This document shows, one piece after another, positions 9,286 to 19,110 of a stretch of DNA of 64,000 nt. Source of the DNA: Pararhizobium arenae (lineage in GTDB: Bacteria; Pseudomonadota; Alphaproteobacteria; Rhizobiales; Rhizobiaceae). Under the pieces are notes generated by a model. The model ran no database searches. It was not told the origin of the DNA and worked only from the letters and a program-made list of their open reading frames with translations. The stretch covers positions 124,001 through 188,000 of the forward strand of contig NZ_MOOY01000004.1 in assembly GCF_001931685.1 (NCBI RefSeq), written 5' to 3'. Positions within the stretch are counted from its first letter, which is position 1. Each line of letters opens with the position of its first letter. The position numbers were made by a program, and so were the translations under genes.

Positions 9286-10500
9286 GTGGCCACCGTTTCT
9301 GCCGTCCATTCGCCGACTTCCCCGTCGACATCGCTATCCCCGGCCATGACCTTTCTGCTGGCAGCAGCCTGTGGTCTCATCGCGGCCAATCTCTATTACG
9401 CCCAGCCTCTGATCGGCCTCATCAGCGCCTCACTCGGGCTGACACCGTCAGCGGCCGGCCTTATCGTGACGCTCACGCAGGTCGGTTACGGTCTCGGCCT
9501 TCTGTTGATCGTGCCGCTCGGCGATCTCTTCGAAAACCGGCGTCTCATTCTGGTTATCACCGGGCTTGGGACGCTTGCCGTGATCGCTGCCGGATTCGCT
9601 GAAACACCTCTGCAGTTCCTTGTCGCCGCTCTTTTCATCGGCATCGGCTCGGTCGCGGTGCAGATCATCGTGCCCTTTGCCGCCCATATGGTGGCGGAGG
9701 AGCATCGGGGTGCGACAGTCGGCAATGTGATGAGCGGCCTGATGGTCGGCATCATGCTCGCCCGCCCGGCGTCGAGCTTCATTGCCGAGTTCCTGCCATG
9801 GCACATGGTGTTCTTCATTTCGGCGGGCGTTCTCGTCATTCTGATGCTGGTTCTGGCCCGCACCTTGCCGGACCAAGTGCCGAAGAGCGGCCTCGGATAC
9901 GGCGCCTTGCTCGCTTCCATGGGTCGTCTCGTCGTGACAACGCCGATCCTGCGCCGCAGGGCACTCTATCAGGCCTGTCTCTTCGGTGCCTTCAGCCTGT
10001 TCTGGACAACCACGCCGTTGCTTCTGTCCGGGCCTGAGTTCGGGCTTTCGCAAGGACAGATCGCGCTCTTTGCGCTCGCCGGTGCGGCTGGCGCGGTCGC
10101 GGCTCCGATCGCTGGTCGTCTGGCCGATCGCGGCTGGAGCTATTGGGCGAGCCGGGCGGCCATGTCGTCGGTTGCCGTGGCGTTTCTGATCACGCACATC
10201 GCCCCAACGGGATCGGTCCTTGCCCTGGCACTCCTGACCTTCGCCGCCATCCTGCTCGATTTTGGCGTGACCACCAATCTGGTGCTCGGCCAGCGCGCCA
10301 TCTTCGTGCTGGGGCCGGAATATCGCAGCCGGCTGAATGGCCTCTATATGGCGACATTCTTCGCCGGTGGCGCGTTCGGCTCGGCGATTGGCGGCTACCT
10401 CTATGCTGCTGGCGGATGGTGGGCAGCCTCCACTTTCGGCATTGCCCTTCCGTTGGCTGCACTCGCTTATTCGCTGACGGAAGGCCGGACAAAAGACTGA
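9286..10500 (+). CDS. MFS transporter, probable drug/metabolite exporter
   Basis: This major facilitator protein has about 12 membrane segments and 404 residues from a GTG start. The GTG at 9286 is preferred over the ATG at 9265 because CTGGAG lies at normal spacing before it and nothing resembling a ribosome site precedes the ATG. The motif A-like loop is PLGDLFENRRLI, between segments 2 and 3. The opening LAAACGLIAANLYYAQPLIGLI is typical of the YgaY/NepI-like branch of efflux transporters. The adjacent TetR gene suggests inducible export; the substrate is unknown. Confidence 0.9.
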   Translation: MATVSAVHSPTSPSTSLSPAMTFLLAAACGLIAANLYYAQPLIGLISASLGLTPSAAGLIVTLTQVGYGLGLLLIVPLGDLFENRRLILVITGLGTLAVIAAGFAETPLQFLVAALFIGIGSVAVQIIVPFAAHMVAEEHRGATVGNVMSGLMVGIMLARPASSFIAEFLPWHMVFFISAGVLVILMLVLARTLPDQVPKSGLGYGALLASMGRLVVTTPILRRRALYQACLFGAFSLFWTTTPLLLSGPEFGLSQGQIALFALAGAAGAVAAPIAGRLADRGWSYWASRAAMSSVAVAFLITHIAPTGSVLALALLTFAAILLDFGVTTNLVLGQRAIFVLGPEYRSRLNGLYMATFFAGGAFGSAIGGYLYAAGGWWAASTFGIALPLAALAYSLTEGRTKD

Positions 10501-11280
10501 TCAGGGCAGCGGCGGATCCATGAACTGCTGCGGCAGTTCCACGAGAGGGGCGGGGATGGCATTGGTCTTCTCCGCCGCCTTGCAGATATCGGCGATCACG
10601 CAGCGCAGACATTCCGGCTTGCGGGCCTTGCAGCAGTAGCGCCCGTGCAGGATCAGCCAATGATGGGCGTGGTAGAGGTAGTGATCCGGAATGATCCGCA
10701 TCAGATTGTCCTCCACCTCATCCGGGGTTTTCCCCGGTGCAAGACAGAGCCGATTGGCGATGCGGAACACATGGGTATCCACCGCCATGGTCGCTTCTCC
10801 GAAGGCCATGGACATCACCACATTGGCCGTCTTGCGGCCAACACCGGGTAGCGTCACCAGCTCCTCGCGGGTGCGCGGCACCTCGCCACCGAAATCGGCG
10901 ATCAGCTTTTCGCTAAGCGCGATGACGTTCTTTGCCTTGTTGCGATAAAGCCCGATGGTCTTGATGTAATCGCGAACCGTTTCCTCACCCAGCGCGACCA
11001 TCTTTTCCGGTGTATCGGCGGCGGCAAACAGCGCCCGTGTCGCCTTGTTGACGCCGGCATCGGTCGCCTGCGCCGAGAGTGCAACGGCGACGACCAGCGT
11101 GAAGGGGTTGACGTGTTCGAGTTCGCCCTTCGGTTCCGGCCGCTGGATCGAAAAACGGCGGAAGATTTCCTCGATCTCGTCACGGCTATAGGCGGTCTTT
11201 ACCGGCTTTTTGCCGCGACCCGACGTCGCGGTGCGGGATTTTGCGGGCGCAGATGCTGTTTTCGACTTCACGTTTTTCAT
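10501..11280 (-). CDS. nth: Endonuclease III (base-excision repair glycosylase/AP lyase)
   Basis: This 259-residue enzyme removes oxidised pyrimidines from DNA and cleaves at the abasic site. It carries the helix-hairpin-helix LPGVGRKTANVV with the catalytic Lys, the catalytic Asp in AVDTHVFRIANRL, and the [4Fe-4S] cluster motif C-x6-C-x2-C-x5-C (CCKARKPECLRCVIADIC). The N-terminal 35 residues are Lys/Ala/Ser-rich and probably disordered. The ATG at 11280 is used; its stop abuts the MFS stop, so the two genes converge. Confidence 0.95.
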   Translation of the reverse strand: MKNVKSKTASAPAKSRTATSGRGKKPVKTAYSRDEIEEIFRRFSIQRPEPKGELEHVNPFTLVVAVALSAQATDAGVNKATRALFAAADTPEKMVALGEETVRDYIKTIGLYRNKAKNVIALSEKLIADFGGEVPRTREELVTLPGVGRKTANVVMSMAFGEATMAVDTHVFRIANRLCLAPGKTPDEVEDNLMRIIPDHYLYHAHHWLILHGRYCCKARKPECLRCVIADICKAAEKTNAIPAPLVELPQQFMDPPLP

Positions 11281-11302
11281 GCGCCATCTATAGTTGGCAG
11301 CC

Positions 11303-11800
11303 ATGAACGATGGCAATGGCGAGATGACGAACCAGGACAAGCCGGTTTTCGAAGCCGAGCTGACACCCTATCGCTCGCTTGGAATGAAGGGTTTCAAGGT
11401 CCTCTTCCTGATCGCCGGCCTTATGAGCCTCGTCCATGTTTTCGTGTTCATGCTCATGGGCGCTTGGCCGGTCGTGTTCTTCTTCGGGCTGGACTATGCG
11501 CTGCTGCTTGGCGCCTTCTGGTTGAACTATCGTGCTGCACGCGCCCGTGAGGAAGTCTTGGTCTCCCGAACGGATGTCCGCGTGCGCAAATTCACGCCTG
11601 CCGGCCAGATGACCGAGCACAATTTCAATCCCTTTTGGGCGCGCTTCAACATTGCGCGCCATTCGGAAATCGGCATCGTCTCGATGAACATCAGCGATCG
11701 CCGCCGCGCCACCGATATCGGCATGTTTCTCAATCGCGATGACCGCGAAAGCTTCGCCAAGGCATTTTCCGGCGCTCTCGCTACGGTGAAACGCCGATAG
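11303..11800 (+). CDS. DUF2244 family membrane protein
   Basis: This 165-residue protein begins with a polar segment and then two closely spaced transmembrane helices (about 30-50 and 53-73), followed by a cytoplasmic tail with FNPFWARFNIARHSEIGIVSM and IGMFLNRDDRESFAKAFSGAL, which are typical of DUF2244. The function of the family is unknown. It is divergent from nth, with 22 bp between the start codons. Confidence 0.83.
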   Translation: MNDGNGEMTNQDKPVFEAELTPYRSLGMKGFKVLFLIAGLMSLVHVFVFMLMGAWPVVFFFGLDYALLLGAFWLNYRAARAREEVLVSRTDVRVRKFTPAGQMTEHNFNPFWARFNIARHSEIGIVSMNISDRRRATDIGMFLNRDDRESFAKAFSGALATVKRR

Positions 11801-11863
11801 GGCAAGAAACGGGTGGCGACTGGCCGCTCACAGTGATTATCTCCCACACAAGGAGATACGATC

Positions 11864-12736
11864 ATGAACGTCACGACCCAAATCCCGTCGGATATCACCC
11901 GCAAGGGCAGCGATTATGAAGTCGTAAGCCGTGTTGTCGAACTGCTGACCGAGAATTATCGCGACCAGCCGTCTCTGGATGTGATCGCCGGGGAATTGGG
12001 CGAATCGCCGACACAGTTGCAAAAGACGTTTACCCGTTGGGCTGGCCTGTCGCCCAAGGCTTTCCTGCAGGCCGTTACGCTGGACCATGCCAAGCGCCTG
12101 CTCAGGCAAGAAGAGCTGCCGCTGTTGGAAACGAGTTACGAGCTCGGCCTCTCCGGCCCCGGCCGCCTGCACGATCTTTTCGTCACCCATGAAGCCATGT
12201 CACCCGGCGAATGGAAGCTGCGTGGCGCGGGTCTGACGATCCGTTATGGTTTCCATCCGTCACCCTTCGGCGTCGCTCTGGTCATGGTCACGGATCGCGG
12301 CCTTGCCGGCCTTGCCTTCAACGACCCCGGCCAGGAACGCGAGAGTTTTGAGGATATGGCCGGCCGCTGGCCGAATGCCAATTACGTCGAGGATAGCGCG
12401 GCCACGGCCGGCTATGCCGCCCGCATTTTCGAGGCGGATCGCTGGCAGGCTGAAGAGCCGCTGCGCATCGTGCTGATCGGTTCGGATTTCCAGGTCCGCG
12501 TCTGGCAGACGCTGTTGAAAATCCCGATGGGTAAGGCCGTCACCTATTCGGACATCGCCTGCGATATCGGCCAGCCGACCGCATCAAGGGCCGTGGGCGC
12601 GGCCGTTGGCCGCAACCCGATTTCCTTCGTTGTACCGTGCCATCGGGCGCTCGGAAAAAGCGGTGCGCTGACCGGCTATCATTGGGGCCTGACCCGCAAG
12701 CGCGCTATGCTCGGCTGGGAGGCTGGCAAGGTCTGA
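11864..12736 (+). CDS. AraC-type HTH / methylated-DNA-protein-cysteine methyltransferase fusion (Ada-like)
   Basis: This 290-residue protein joins an AraC-type DNA-binding region (about 20-115, LDVIAGELGESPTQLQKTFTRWAGLSPKAFLQ) to an O6-alkylguanine-DNA alkyltransferase domain with the acceptor cysteine in VVPCHRALG near residue 258. The Cys4 zinc domain of E. coli Ada, which senses methylphosphotriesters, is absent, so activation must differ from classical Ada. An AAGGAGATA ribosome site precedes the ATG. The predicted role is direct repair of O6-alkylguanine coupled to regulation. Confidence 0.92.
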   Translation: MNVTTQIPSDITRKGSDYEVVSRVVELLTENYRDQPSLDVIAGELGESPTQLQKTFTRWAGLSPKAFLQAVTLDHAKRLLRQEELPLLETSYELGLSGPGRLHDLFVTHEAMSPGEWKLRGAGLTIRYGFHPSPFGVALVMVTDRGLAGLAFNDPGQERESFEDMAGRWPNANYVEDSAATAGYAARIFEADRWQAEEPLRIVLIGSDFQVRVWQTLLKIPMGKAVTYSDIACDIGQPTASRAVGAAVGRNPISFVVPCHRALGKSGALTGYHWGLTRKRAMLGWEAGKV

Positions 12737-12739
12737 AAA

Positions 12740-12766
12740 CAAGAAAGGCCGGGGTGCCCCGGCCTT
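12740..12766 (-). terminator. Terminator between the convergent Ada-like gene and gpmA
   Basis: A 10-bp perfect stem (AAGGCCGGGG / CCCCGGCCTT) is followed on the minus strand by a T-rich run, so it best serves gpmA. It may also work in the other direction. Confidence 0.8.
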
Positions 12767-12790
12767 CTCGTAATAAGTCTCAAGTCAGGC

Positions 12791-13426
12791 TCAATGCGCG
12801 CCGGACATATCGCCGAGCACTTCCTTGGAAGCGACGGTCGAGTCCGCATTCAGTTTGTAGACCATGGGAACGCCGGTCGCGAGGTTCAGCGCCAGGATCT
12901 GTTCCTTGGTCAGGCGGTCGAGCACCATCACCAGCGAGCGCAGCGAGTTGCCATGAGCGGCGACAAGCACATTCTGGCCGGCGAGAACGCGCGGCAGGAT
13001 ATCGGTGAGGTAATAGGGCCAGACGCGGGCGCCGGTGTCGCGCAGGCTCTCGCCGCCCGGCGGCGGGACGTCGTAGGAGCGACGCCAGATATGCACCTGC
13101 TCTTCGCCCCACTTTGCGCGGGCATCGTCCTTGTTGAGGCCGGAGAGATCGCCGTAGTCGCGCTCGTTGAGGGCCTGGTCCTTGATGGTCTCAAGCTCGG
13201 TCTGGCCGACGTTTTCAAGAATGAGCTTCAGCGTGTGCTGCGCGCGGGTCAGGACCGAGGTGAAGGCGACGTCGAACTTGATGCCGTACTCGGCAAGCGC
13301 CTTGCCGCCGGCATTGGCTTCCTGAACGCCAAGCTCGGTCAGGTCGGGGTCCTTCCAGCCGGTGAACAGGTTTTTCAGGTTCCAGTCGCTCTGGCCGTGA
13401 CGAACAAGGACAAGGGTTCCGCTCAT
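12791..13426 (-). CDS. gpmA: 2,3-bisphosphoglycerate-dependent phosphoglycerate mutase
   Basis: This 211-residue cofactor-dependent mutase interconverts 3- and 2-phosphoglycerate in glycolysis and gluconeogenesis. The phosphohistidine motif [12 protein letters not shown] is at residues 4-15. The [12 protein letters not shown] segment carries the catalytic Glu, and the second His is in [13 protein letters not shown]. It is shorter than the 250-residue E. coli enzyme, as is usual in rhizobia. It lies 25 bp downstream of dapB on the same strand and is the last gene before a terminator. Confidence 0.95.
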   Translation of the reverse strand: MSGTLVLVRHGQSDWNLKNLFTGWKDPDLTELGVQEANAGGKALAEYGIKFDVAFTSVLTRAQHTLKLILENVGQTELETIKDQALNERDYGDLSGLNKDDARAKWGEEQVHIWRRSYDVPPPGGESLRDTGARVWPYYLTDILPRVLAGQNVLVAAHGNSLRSLVMVLDRLTKEQILALNLATGVPMVYKLNADSTVASKEVLGDMSGAH

Positions 13427-13451
13427 ATGGTGTTTGCTCCTCGAAGAAAGA

Positions 13452-14270
13452 TCAGTTGAGCCCGAGCACGTCGAGCATGGTGTAGAAACCGGGTTTCCTG
13501 TCGCGCGCCCAAAGGGCGGCGGTGACGGCGCCACGGGCAAAAATGCCGCGATCGGTCGCACTGTGGGAAAGCGTCACTTGCTCGCCTTCGCCCGCGAGAA
13601 TGACGGAATGTTCACCAATGACGGAGCCGCCCCGTAGGGTGGCAAAACCGATCGTGCCGGCAACACGCGCGCCGGTATGCCCTTCGCGGACGCGAACCGA
13701 CTGTTCGGCAAGATCGATGCCGCGGCCGCGGGCCGCCGCTTCGCCGAGCAGAAGTGCGGTACCCGACGGCGCATCGACCTTGTGCTTGTGGTGCATCTCC
13801 AAAACTTCGATATCCCAATCGTCAGGACCGAGAGCCTTCGCGGCCTGCTCCGTCAAAACGCCGAGTAGGTTGACGCCGAGGCTCATATTGCCGGATTTGA
13901 CGATGCGGGCATGGCGGGCGGCGGCGGCAATCTTGGTGTCGTCATCAACCGAGCAGCCGGTGGTGCCGATGACGTGGACAATGCGTGCCTGAGCGGCGAG
14001 GCCGGCAAATTCGACTGTCGCCGCGGGCGACGTAAAATCGAGCACGCCTTCCGCCTCGACAAAGGCTTCAAGCGGCTTGTCGGTGATGGTGACGCCGGTG
14101 GTGCCAAGGCCTGCAAGCTCTCCGGCGTCGCGGCCGACGAAAGCGGAACCCGAGCGCTCGACGGCGGCAAAGACGGTGACGCCCTTCATCGAATGGATGG
14201 TGCGGATCAGCGTCTGTCCCATACGGCCGGCAGCGCCGACCACAACGAGTTTCATATCCGTACCGCTCAT
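13452..14270 (-). CDS. dapB: 4-hydroxy-tetrahydrodipicolinate reductase
   Basis: This 272-residue NAD(P)H-dependent enzyme of lysine and diaminopimelate synthesis has the nucleotide-binding motif [15 protein letters not shown] near the N-terminus, the catalytic [19 protein letters not shown] segment (His-His and K..DAPSGT), and a C-terminal [25 protein letters not shown]. Starts at MSGTD (14270) or MKLVV (14255) are both possible. It begins 8 bp after the stop of the ABC exporter gene, so cotranscription is likely. Confidence 0.95.
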   Translation of the reverse strand: MSGTDMKLVVVGAAGRMGQTLIRTIHSMKGVTVFAAVERSGSAFVGRDAGELAGLGTTGVTITDKPLEAFVEAEGVLDFTSPAATVEFAGLAAQARIVHVIGTTGCSVDDDTKIAAAARHARIVKSGNMSLGVNLLGVLTEQAAKALGPDDWDIEVLEMHHKHKVDAPSGTALLLGEAAARGRGIDLAEQSVRVREGHTGARVAGTIGFATLRGGSVIGEHSVILAGEGEQVTLSHSATDRGIFARGAVTAALWARDRKPGFYTMLDVLGLN

Positions 14271-14278
14271 GCCTGCGC

Positions 14279-16093
14279 TCACTTCTGAAGTTCCTGATCT
14301 TCCATTGAATCGGCGTCTTCGGACCCGCCCTGCAGATTGTGAAGGCGAGCGTAAAGCCCGTCGCTACGCTGCGCAAGCGCCTCATGGGTGCCCTCTTCCA
14401 CGACAAGGCCTTCCCGCATCACGATGATCTTGTCGGCATTGACGATGGTCGACAGGCGGTGGGCAATGACGACCACGGTGCGGCCTGCCATGGCATGATC
14501 CAGCGCCTTCTGAACGGCGGATTCCGATTCGGTGTCGAGCGCCGATGTCGCTTCGTCAAGCAGCAGGATGGGTGCCTTGCGCACCAGGGCGCGGGCAATC
14601 GACAGCCGCTGGCGCTGGCCGCCGGAAAGCGTCACGCCATTTTCACCCACGGGCGTATCGTAGCCCTGCGGTTGAGTGATGATGAAGTCGTGGGCGTAGG
14701 CAAGCTTTGCTGCCTCTTCGATTTCCCCATCAGTCGCCTCCGGCCGACCGTAGCGGATGTTGTCGCGGATCGAGCCTTCGAACAGGTAAGGCTGTTGCGA
14801 GACATAGGCGAGACCGTTTCGCAGGGATTGTTTGGTCACATGGGCGATATCCTGCCCGTCGATCAGGATTTCACCCGCGCCCGGATCGTAGAACCGGGGG
14901 ATAAGGCTGATGACCGTGGATTTTCCGGCGCCCGACGGACCGACAAGGGCAGTGGTCTTCCCGCCCTCCGCTATAAAACTCACGCCCTTCAGAATGTCAC
15001 CGCCGGTGGCGTAGCCGAAATGCACGTTTCGAAATTCAATCTGGGCCTGATCCAGTTTCAGTTCCGTTGCGTCCGGATGATCCCGCTGATGCGGAACTGT
15101 GTCGAGAACTTCATAGATCATCCGGGCATTGACGACGGCGCGCTCAAGGTTCACCTGCAAACGGGCGAGGCGCCGCGCCGGATCATAGGCCATGAGCAAG
15201 GCGGTGACGAAAGCGAAGAAGGCACCCGGCTGGACGTCGCCGTAAATCGAGCGGAAGGCGGCATAGGCGAGTACGCTCGAGATGGCAAAGCCGGCGAAGC
15301 TTTCCGTCATGGGCGCTGTGCGCTCGCTCAGCCGTGCGATCCGGTTGGCGCGGTTTTCCGCGCGATCGATAATCGACTCGACCTTGTCTTTCAGCTGGTC
15401 TTCCATCGTGAAAGCCTTGACGATGGTGATGCCTTGGATCGTCTCCTGCATCGCGCCCAGAACGTGGCTGTTTATCTCGATGGATTCCCGCGTCGCCTGA
15501 CGCAGGCGCTTGGAGACGTAGCGCAGGCCGAGCAGCAGCGGCGGTGCGATGACGAAGACGATCAGCGTCAGCAGCCAGTCCTTGCTGATCATCACACCGA
15601 TCAGCGCAATGAGGGTCAGAAAGTCTCGCGCTATCGAGGTCACCGTCATGTTCAAAACATCACGGATGCCGGAAACGTTCTGGCTGATCTGTGCGGAGAT
15701 GCGTGCCGAGCGGGTGTCGCTGAAAAAGCCGACGCTGAGCGCCATCAGGTGGCTGTAGAGCCGGCGCTGGTAGCTGGCGACAATGTTGTTGCCGATCTTC
15801 GATAGCGCAACCGCCTGACCGTAGGTGGCAAAACCTCGCAGCACAAAGGCCGCGAAGATGGAGCCGCAGATGACAAGAACGATATCGGCCCGCTTGTTCG
15901 CAAAGGCCTCGTTGACGACGGACTCCATGATCCAGGCGGAAAAGGCGGTGGTCGCCGCGACGACTGCCAGGCAAAAAATCGCGAAAACATAGCCTTTGAC
16001 ATGCGCGCGGCCATTCTCGCGGATGACACGCTTGAGAACACTGGTGATGGTTTCCGCATCGACGTGCTGATGCGCGGTCTTGGCGACTTTCAA
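14279..16093 (-). CDS. MsbA-like ABC exporter, fused permease and ATPase
   Basis: This half-transporter of about 604 residues has an N-terminal six-helix ABC membrane domain (about 30-310) and a C-terminal nucleotide-binding domain: Walker [10 protein letters not shown], signature LSGGQRQR, Walker [13 protein letters not shown] and the switch His in VIAHRLST. It resembles MsbA and related lipid A, glucan or multidrug flippases; the substrate is not shown. No ATG lies near the N-terminus. A TTG at 16093 is chosen because GAGGG lies about 10 bases upstream; a TTG at 16126 is a weaker alternative. Confidence 0.9.
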   Translation of the reverse strand: MKVAKTAHQHVDAETITSVLKRVIRENGRAHVKGYVFAIFCLAVVAATTAFSAWIMESVVNEAFANKRADIVLVICGSIFAAFVLRGFATYGQAVALSKIGNNIVASYQRRLYSHLMALSVGFFSDTRSARISAQISQNVSGIRDVLNMTVTSIARDFLTLIALIGVMISKDWLLTLIVFVIAPPLLLGLRYVSKRLRQATRESIEINSHVLGAMQETIQGITIVKAFTMEDQLKDKVESIIDRAENRANRIARLSERTAPMTESFAGFAISSVLAYAAFRSIYGDVQPGAFFAFVTALLMAYDPARRLARLQVNLERAVVNARMIYEVLDTVPHQRDHPDATELKLDQAQIEFRNVHFGYATGGDILKGVSFIAEGGKTTALVGPSGAGKSTVISLIPRFYDPGAGEILIDGQDIAHVTKQSLRNGLAYVSQQPYLFEGSIRDNIRYGRPEATDGEIEEAAKLAYAHDFIITQPQGYDTPVGENGVTLSGGQRQRLSIARALVRKAPILLLDEATSALDTESESAVQKALDHAMAGRTVVVIAHRLSTIVNADKIIVMREGLVVEEGTHEALAQRSDGLYARLHNLQGGSEDADSMEDQELQK

Positions 16094-16204
16094 AGGCTGT
16101 TTTCCCTCGCCTGAAGCAGGGCGCAACCGCAGGGCGGCGCGCGTTTCAAGGGCTCTATAGTCCCTGTGTCACGGTTTGGCGAGTCTTGCGAAGGGCACAG
16201 CAGC

Positions 16205-17242
16205 TCAACTTCTCCAGCGGCGTCCCTCTGTCGCAACACCAAAGCGAGAGGGGGTGCGTGCATAGGCTGCGAGGCCGGACAAAGCTGCCGTCGGATGTGT
16301 GACGACGAAGGTTGGGATGGTGCGCAGCAGGGCGGAATGTGGCGCCTTGTCCTCGAAGGCGGCGCGGAACTCAGGCTTCTTCAGCGCGGGCAGGATTTTT
16401 TGCGAAATACCGCCGGCCAGGAACACGCCGCCACGCGCCATGAAGATCATCGCCATGTCGCCGGCGACGCGGCCCAGATATGTGGAGAAGAGTGAGACGG
16501 TCTCGACAGCAGCGACATCGCCGCCGGAAAGCGCATGGCTGGTGATGCCGGCCGGATCGGTAATATGCGGATCCTTGCCATCGGCCTCGCAGACGGCGCG
16601 GTAGATGTTCATGAGACCGCGGCCGCAGAGCAGTTGCTCCCCGGAGACGCGACCTTCGATCGGCTCGAGGAAGGGCCAGATGTGGAAATCGCGTTCGCTG
16701 CGCGGGCCGACATCGACATGGCCGCCTTCGCCGGGCACCGGAAACCAGGTGTGGCGGGCATGCAGGAGGCCGGCAACACCAAGCCCGGTGCCGGGGCCGA
16801 GTACAGCGCAGGATGCCGACGGCAGGATTTTGCCGGAGCCGACCTTTTCGCGCCCGTCATCGCCGATCGAGGCGACGGCCAGTGCCTGCGCTTCGAAATC
16901 GTTGATGATGATCACGTCCTGGAGGTTGAGCGCCGAGATCATGTCCTTCGGCTTGATCACCCAGCCGGCGTTGGTCAGCGGGATTTCGTCTCCGTTGATC
17001 GGGCCGGCAATGGCGATGATCGCCGAGCGCGGCTGTACCGATGTCTTGTCGAGAATGCTGGTCTGCAGCGCTTCCTCGATGCTGGCATAATCCCCGGTCG
17101 GGATGATCGGAAAGATCTTCGGCTCGGCATAGGCATCCAGCAGCAGTGCGAAGCGCGCATTGGTGCCGCCGATATCGCCGACGAGAATGGGGAAGACGAA
17201 GCTCGCGTCGCTATCGTCGAGGTGTGGCAGGTGCGAAGACAT
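16205..17242 (-). CDS. glk: Glucokinase
   Basis: This 345-residue enzyme phosphorylates glucose with ATP. It shows [15 protein letters not shown] (phosphate 1 motif, about 20-34), [14 protein letters not shown] with the catalytic Asp, [13 protein letters not shown], and the [21 protein letters not shown] segment with Glu/His substrate ligands. Near the C-terminus is [17 protein letters not shown]. It lies 48 bp downstream of mgsA and 111 bp upstream of the exporter, in a same-strand run with glycolytic genes. Confidence 0.95.
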   Translation of the reverse strand: MSSHLPHLDDSDASFVFPILVGDIGGTNARFALLLDAYAEPKIFPIIPTGDYASIEEALQTSILDKTSVQPRSAIIAIAGPINGDEIPLTNAGWVIKPKDMISALNLQDVIIINDFEAQALAVASIGDDGREKVGSGKILPSASCAVLGPGTGLGVAGLLHARHTWFPVPGEGGHVDVGPRSERDFHIWPFLEPIEGRVSGEQLLCGRGLMNIYRAVCEADGKDPHITDPAGITSHALSGGDVAAVETVSLFSTYLGRVAGDMAMIFMARGGVFLAGGISQKILPALKKPEFRAAFEDKAPHSALLRTIPTFVVTHPTAALSGLAAYARTPSRFGVATEGRRWRS

Positions 17243-17290
17243 GGGTGATCCGTTCCGATGCTGCGATGATGTGCCGGGAAGCATTCTGTA

Positions 17291-17671
17291 TCAGGGTTGG
17301 TTGAAGGCGATCAACTGTTCCGCGGTGGCGCGGTTGAGCGCCATGGGAATGTCGTAGACGGTCGCAAGCCGCATCAGCGCCTTGACATCGACATCGTGCG
17401 GCATGGCCGTCAGCGGATCGGTAAAGAAAATCAGCATCTCGACCTCGCCGGTGGCGATCATCGCGCCAATCTGCTGGTCGCCGCCAAGCGGGCCGCTCTT
17501 TAGACGGGTGATATCGAGGCTGGGACAGGCCTCCTGCACGCGACCACCCGTGGTTCCTGTCGCCACGATCTTCCACTTGGCGAGGATATGTTCGTGAGCC
17601 TTGGCGAAGGCGGCGAGATCGGCTTTCTTCTCGTCATGGGCGATCAAGGCCACACATTTTTGCGACGACAT
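17291..17671 (-). CDS. mgsA: Methylglyoxal synthase
   Basis: This 126-residue enzyme converts dihydroxyacetone phosphate to methylglyoxal and phosphate, bypassing lower glycolysis when phosphate is short. Signatures are [16 protein letters not shown] at the N-terminus, ATGTTGG, the [15 protein letters not shown] substrate loop, [25 protein letters not shown] with the catalytic Asp and His, and AEQLIAFN at the C-terminus. The ATG at 17671 matches the family's start. It heads the mgsA-glk run. Confidence 0.95.
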   Translation of the reverse strand: MSSQKCVALIAHDEKKADLAAFAKAHEHILAKWKIVATGTTGGRVQEACPSLDITRLKSGPLGGDQQIGAMIATGEVEMLIFFTDPLTAMPHDVDVKALMRLATVYDIPMALNRATAEQLIAFNQP

Positions 17672-17763
17672 GAACGTACTCCTTGTCTCCACATGGGCGG
17701 CGCCGTTTTAAATCGATTTGATTTTCCTCTACATGAGGCACGCGCCGTTGGGAAGACGGGCAC

Positions 17764-17881
17764 AGCGAATGGCGAATTAGTTGAGGCGAATAGCGAATAG
17801 GGATTGGCGAATGGAATAGGTCCAATCAAACTATTCGCTATTCGCTATTCGCTATTCGCTATTCGCTATTCGCTATTCGCT
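17764..17881. repeat. Heptamer tandem array with inverted, degenerate copies
   Basis: Seven perfect tandem copies of CTATTCG occupy 17831-17879, plus two more bases. Facing them at 17764-17820 are inverted, less regular copies of the same unit, including GCGAATAGCGAATAG at 17786-17800, so a long hairpin could form. The array fills the gap between mgsA and mepA and touches the mepA stop codon. It is non-coding, so copy-number change would not shift a reading frame. Confidence 0.9.
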
Positions 17882-18927
17882 CAATTCAACGGCCGCGGCG
17901 TGGGAATCGGAACCGCCATTTCATTCGCGGCCTGTTCGGCGCTGGCATTGATCACCGCTTCGACGGACGTACTGGCCGGGGCCGCTGCATAGGCGGTGCC
18001 GTAGGTTGCAGCCGATTCCGAATTGGCCGGCGCCGCGAGAACGGCTGAACAAGCCTTTGGCAGATCGGACAGCATCGTGAACTTCGGTTTTACCGGCTTG
18101 GCGTTCGGATCTTTCTTCGGTGCGGCCCACGGCTCCTTGGTAAACCACCAGGCCAGGGACTTGTCGCAGCCGTCGCCAGCCGTCACCGGCGCCTGCGCCT
18201 TGCAGCCCTTTGCTGCCGGTGGGCAGTGCATGCGGATATGGAAATGTTCGTCGTGACCATAGACCGGACGCACCTTGCCGAGCAGCGAGCGGTCGCCGGT
18301 CCAGGTGTCGCAAAGCTTCTTCTTGATCGCCGGATTGACGAAGACGCGCTCCACCTGCGGATAACTTGCGGCCTTCATCACGATATTGGCATGGGTCGCC
18401 GTCCAGCGCTGGTTGCTGACCGTCAGGAACTTGCTCTTGTCGAGCATGGAGGTAAATGGCATGTCCTCGCGCTGCTGGGCAGTGAGCGGCTGCGCCGGCT
18501 TCGGCGTGAACCAGATGTCTGCATCCAGCCCGATCTGGTGGGAGGCGTGGCCGGTCAGCATCGGCCCGCCGCGCGGTTGTGAGATATCGCCGATGAGGAT
18601 ACCCGACCCCCAGCCGAGACCCGCCGCATCTTTCGAAAATTTTTCGAGCAGCTGGATCATCGCCGGGTTACCCCAGCGGCGATTGCGCGACAGCCGCATC
18701 GCCTGCCAGGTCGGACCATCCGTGGGGATGGCGACGGCGCCGGCCATGCAGCCCTTGGCGTAGAATCCGATCGGACTCGCCGGCCCCTCGCTTGGCAGCT
18801 TCACCTTCCCGAAAATCTGCTTGGCAGGCTCCGCAGCTGTCGCTTCCGTTGCGACCACCCCGATGCCGATCGTCGCGGCGATCAAGGCGTTAAACGTGCG
18901 GTGCAACAGGGTGGCGATCTTGGTCAT
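17881..18927 (-). CDS. mepA: Penicillin-insensitive murein endopeptidase MepA
   Basis: This 348-residue periplasmic zinc peptidase (M74/LAS group) cleaves D-alanyl-meso-diaminopimelate cross-links in peptidoglycan. The signal peptide is MTKIATLLHRTFNALIAATIGIG..., cleaved near ATAAEP. Metal ligands are visible in GHASHQIGLDADIWF (H...H....D) and HDEHFHIRMHCPP. The last 65 residues are Ala/Pro-rich beyond the catalytic domain. The ATG at 18927 is used because the signal peptide starts there. It is divergent from yejA, with 183 bp between them. Confidence 0.94.
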   Translation of the reverse strand: MTKIATLLHRTFNALIAATIGIGVVATEATAAEPAKQIFGKVKLPSEGPASPIGFYAKGCMAGAVAIPTDGPTWQAMRLSRNRRWGNPAMIQLLEKFSKDAAGLGWGSGILIGDISQPRGGPMLTGHASHQIGLDADIWFTPKPAQPLTAQQREDMPFTSMLDKSKFLTVSNQRWTATHANIVMKAASYPQVERVFVNPAIKKKLCDTWTGDRSLLGKVRPVYGHDEHFHIRMHCPPAAKGCKAQAPVTAGDGCDKSLAWWFTKEPWAAPKKDPNAKPVKPKFTMLSDLPKACSAVLAAPANSESAATYGTAYAAAPASTSVEAVINASAEQAANEMAVPIPTPRPLN

Positions 18928-19110
18928 CGGTCGTCCAATATGGATTAGGCAAAAGGGCAGGTCCGGAGGCTGCCAGAGCGCCTTTGTCCGAGCCTTGCGA
19001 TACACGCGGACGTGAACCAAAAAAAATGCCTGATTTGAGGCAGCGCCTGTCTTTTGTCCTGATTTTGCCTATTCTGTTCACCAAACAGAGAAAAAAAGGG
19101 GAAGGCCTAT

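Noticed and set aside
14339-15805. A 488-codon open frame on the plus strand
   Set aside because: It lies opposite the MsbA-like exporter, whose domains are unmistakable. The plus-strand translation has no recognisable domain and reflects GC-rich codon structure.
17831-17881. The tandem array as a CRISPR
   Set aside because: The units are 7 bp with no spacers, and no cas gene is present.
17804-17992. A small plus-strand frame through the heptamer array
   Set aside because: Its product is a repeat of a few residues (LFAIRYS) produced by the array and it runs antisense into mepA.
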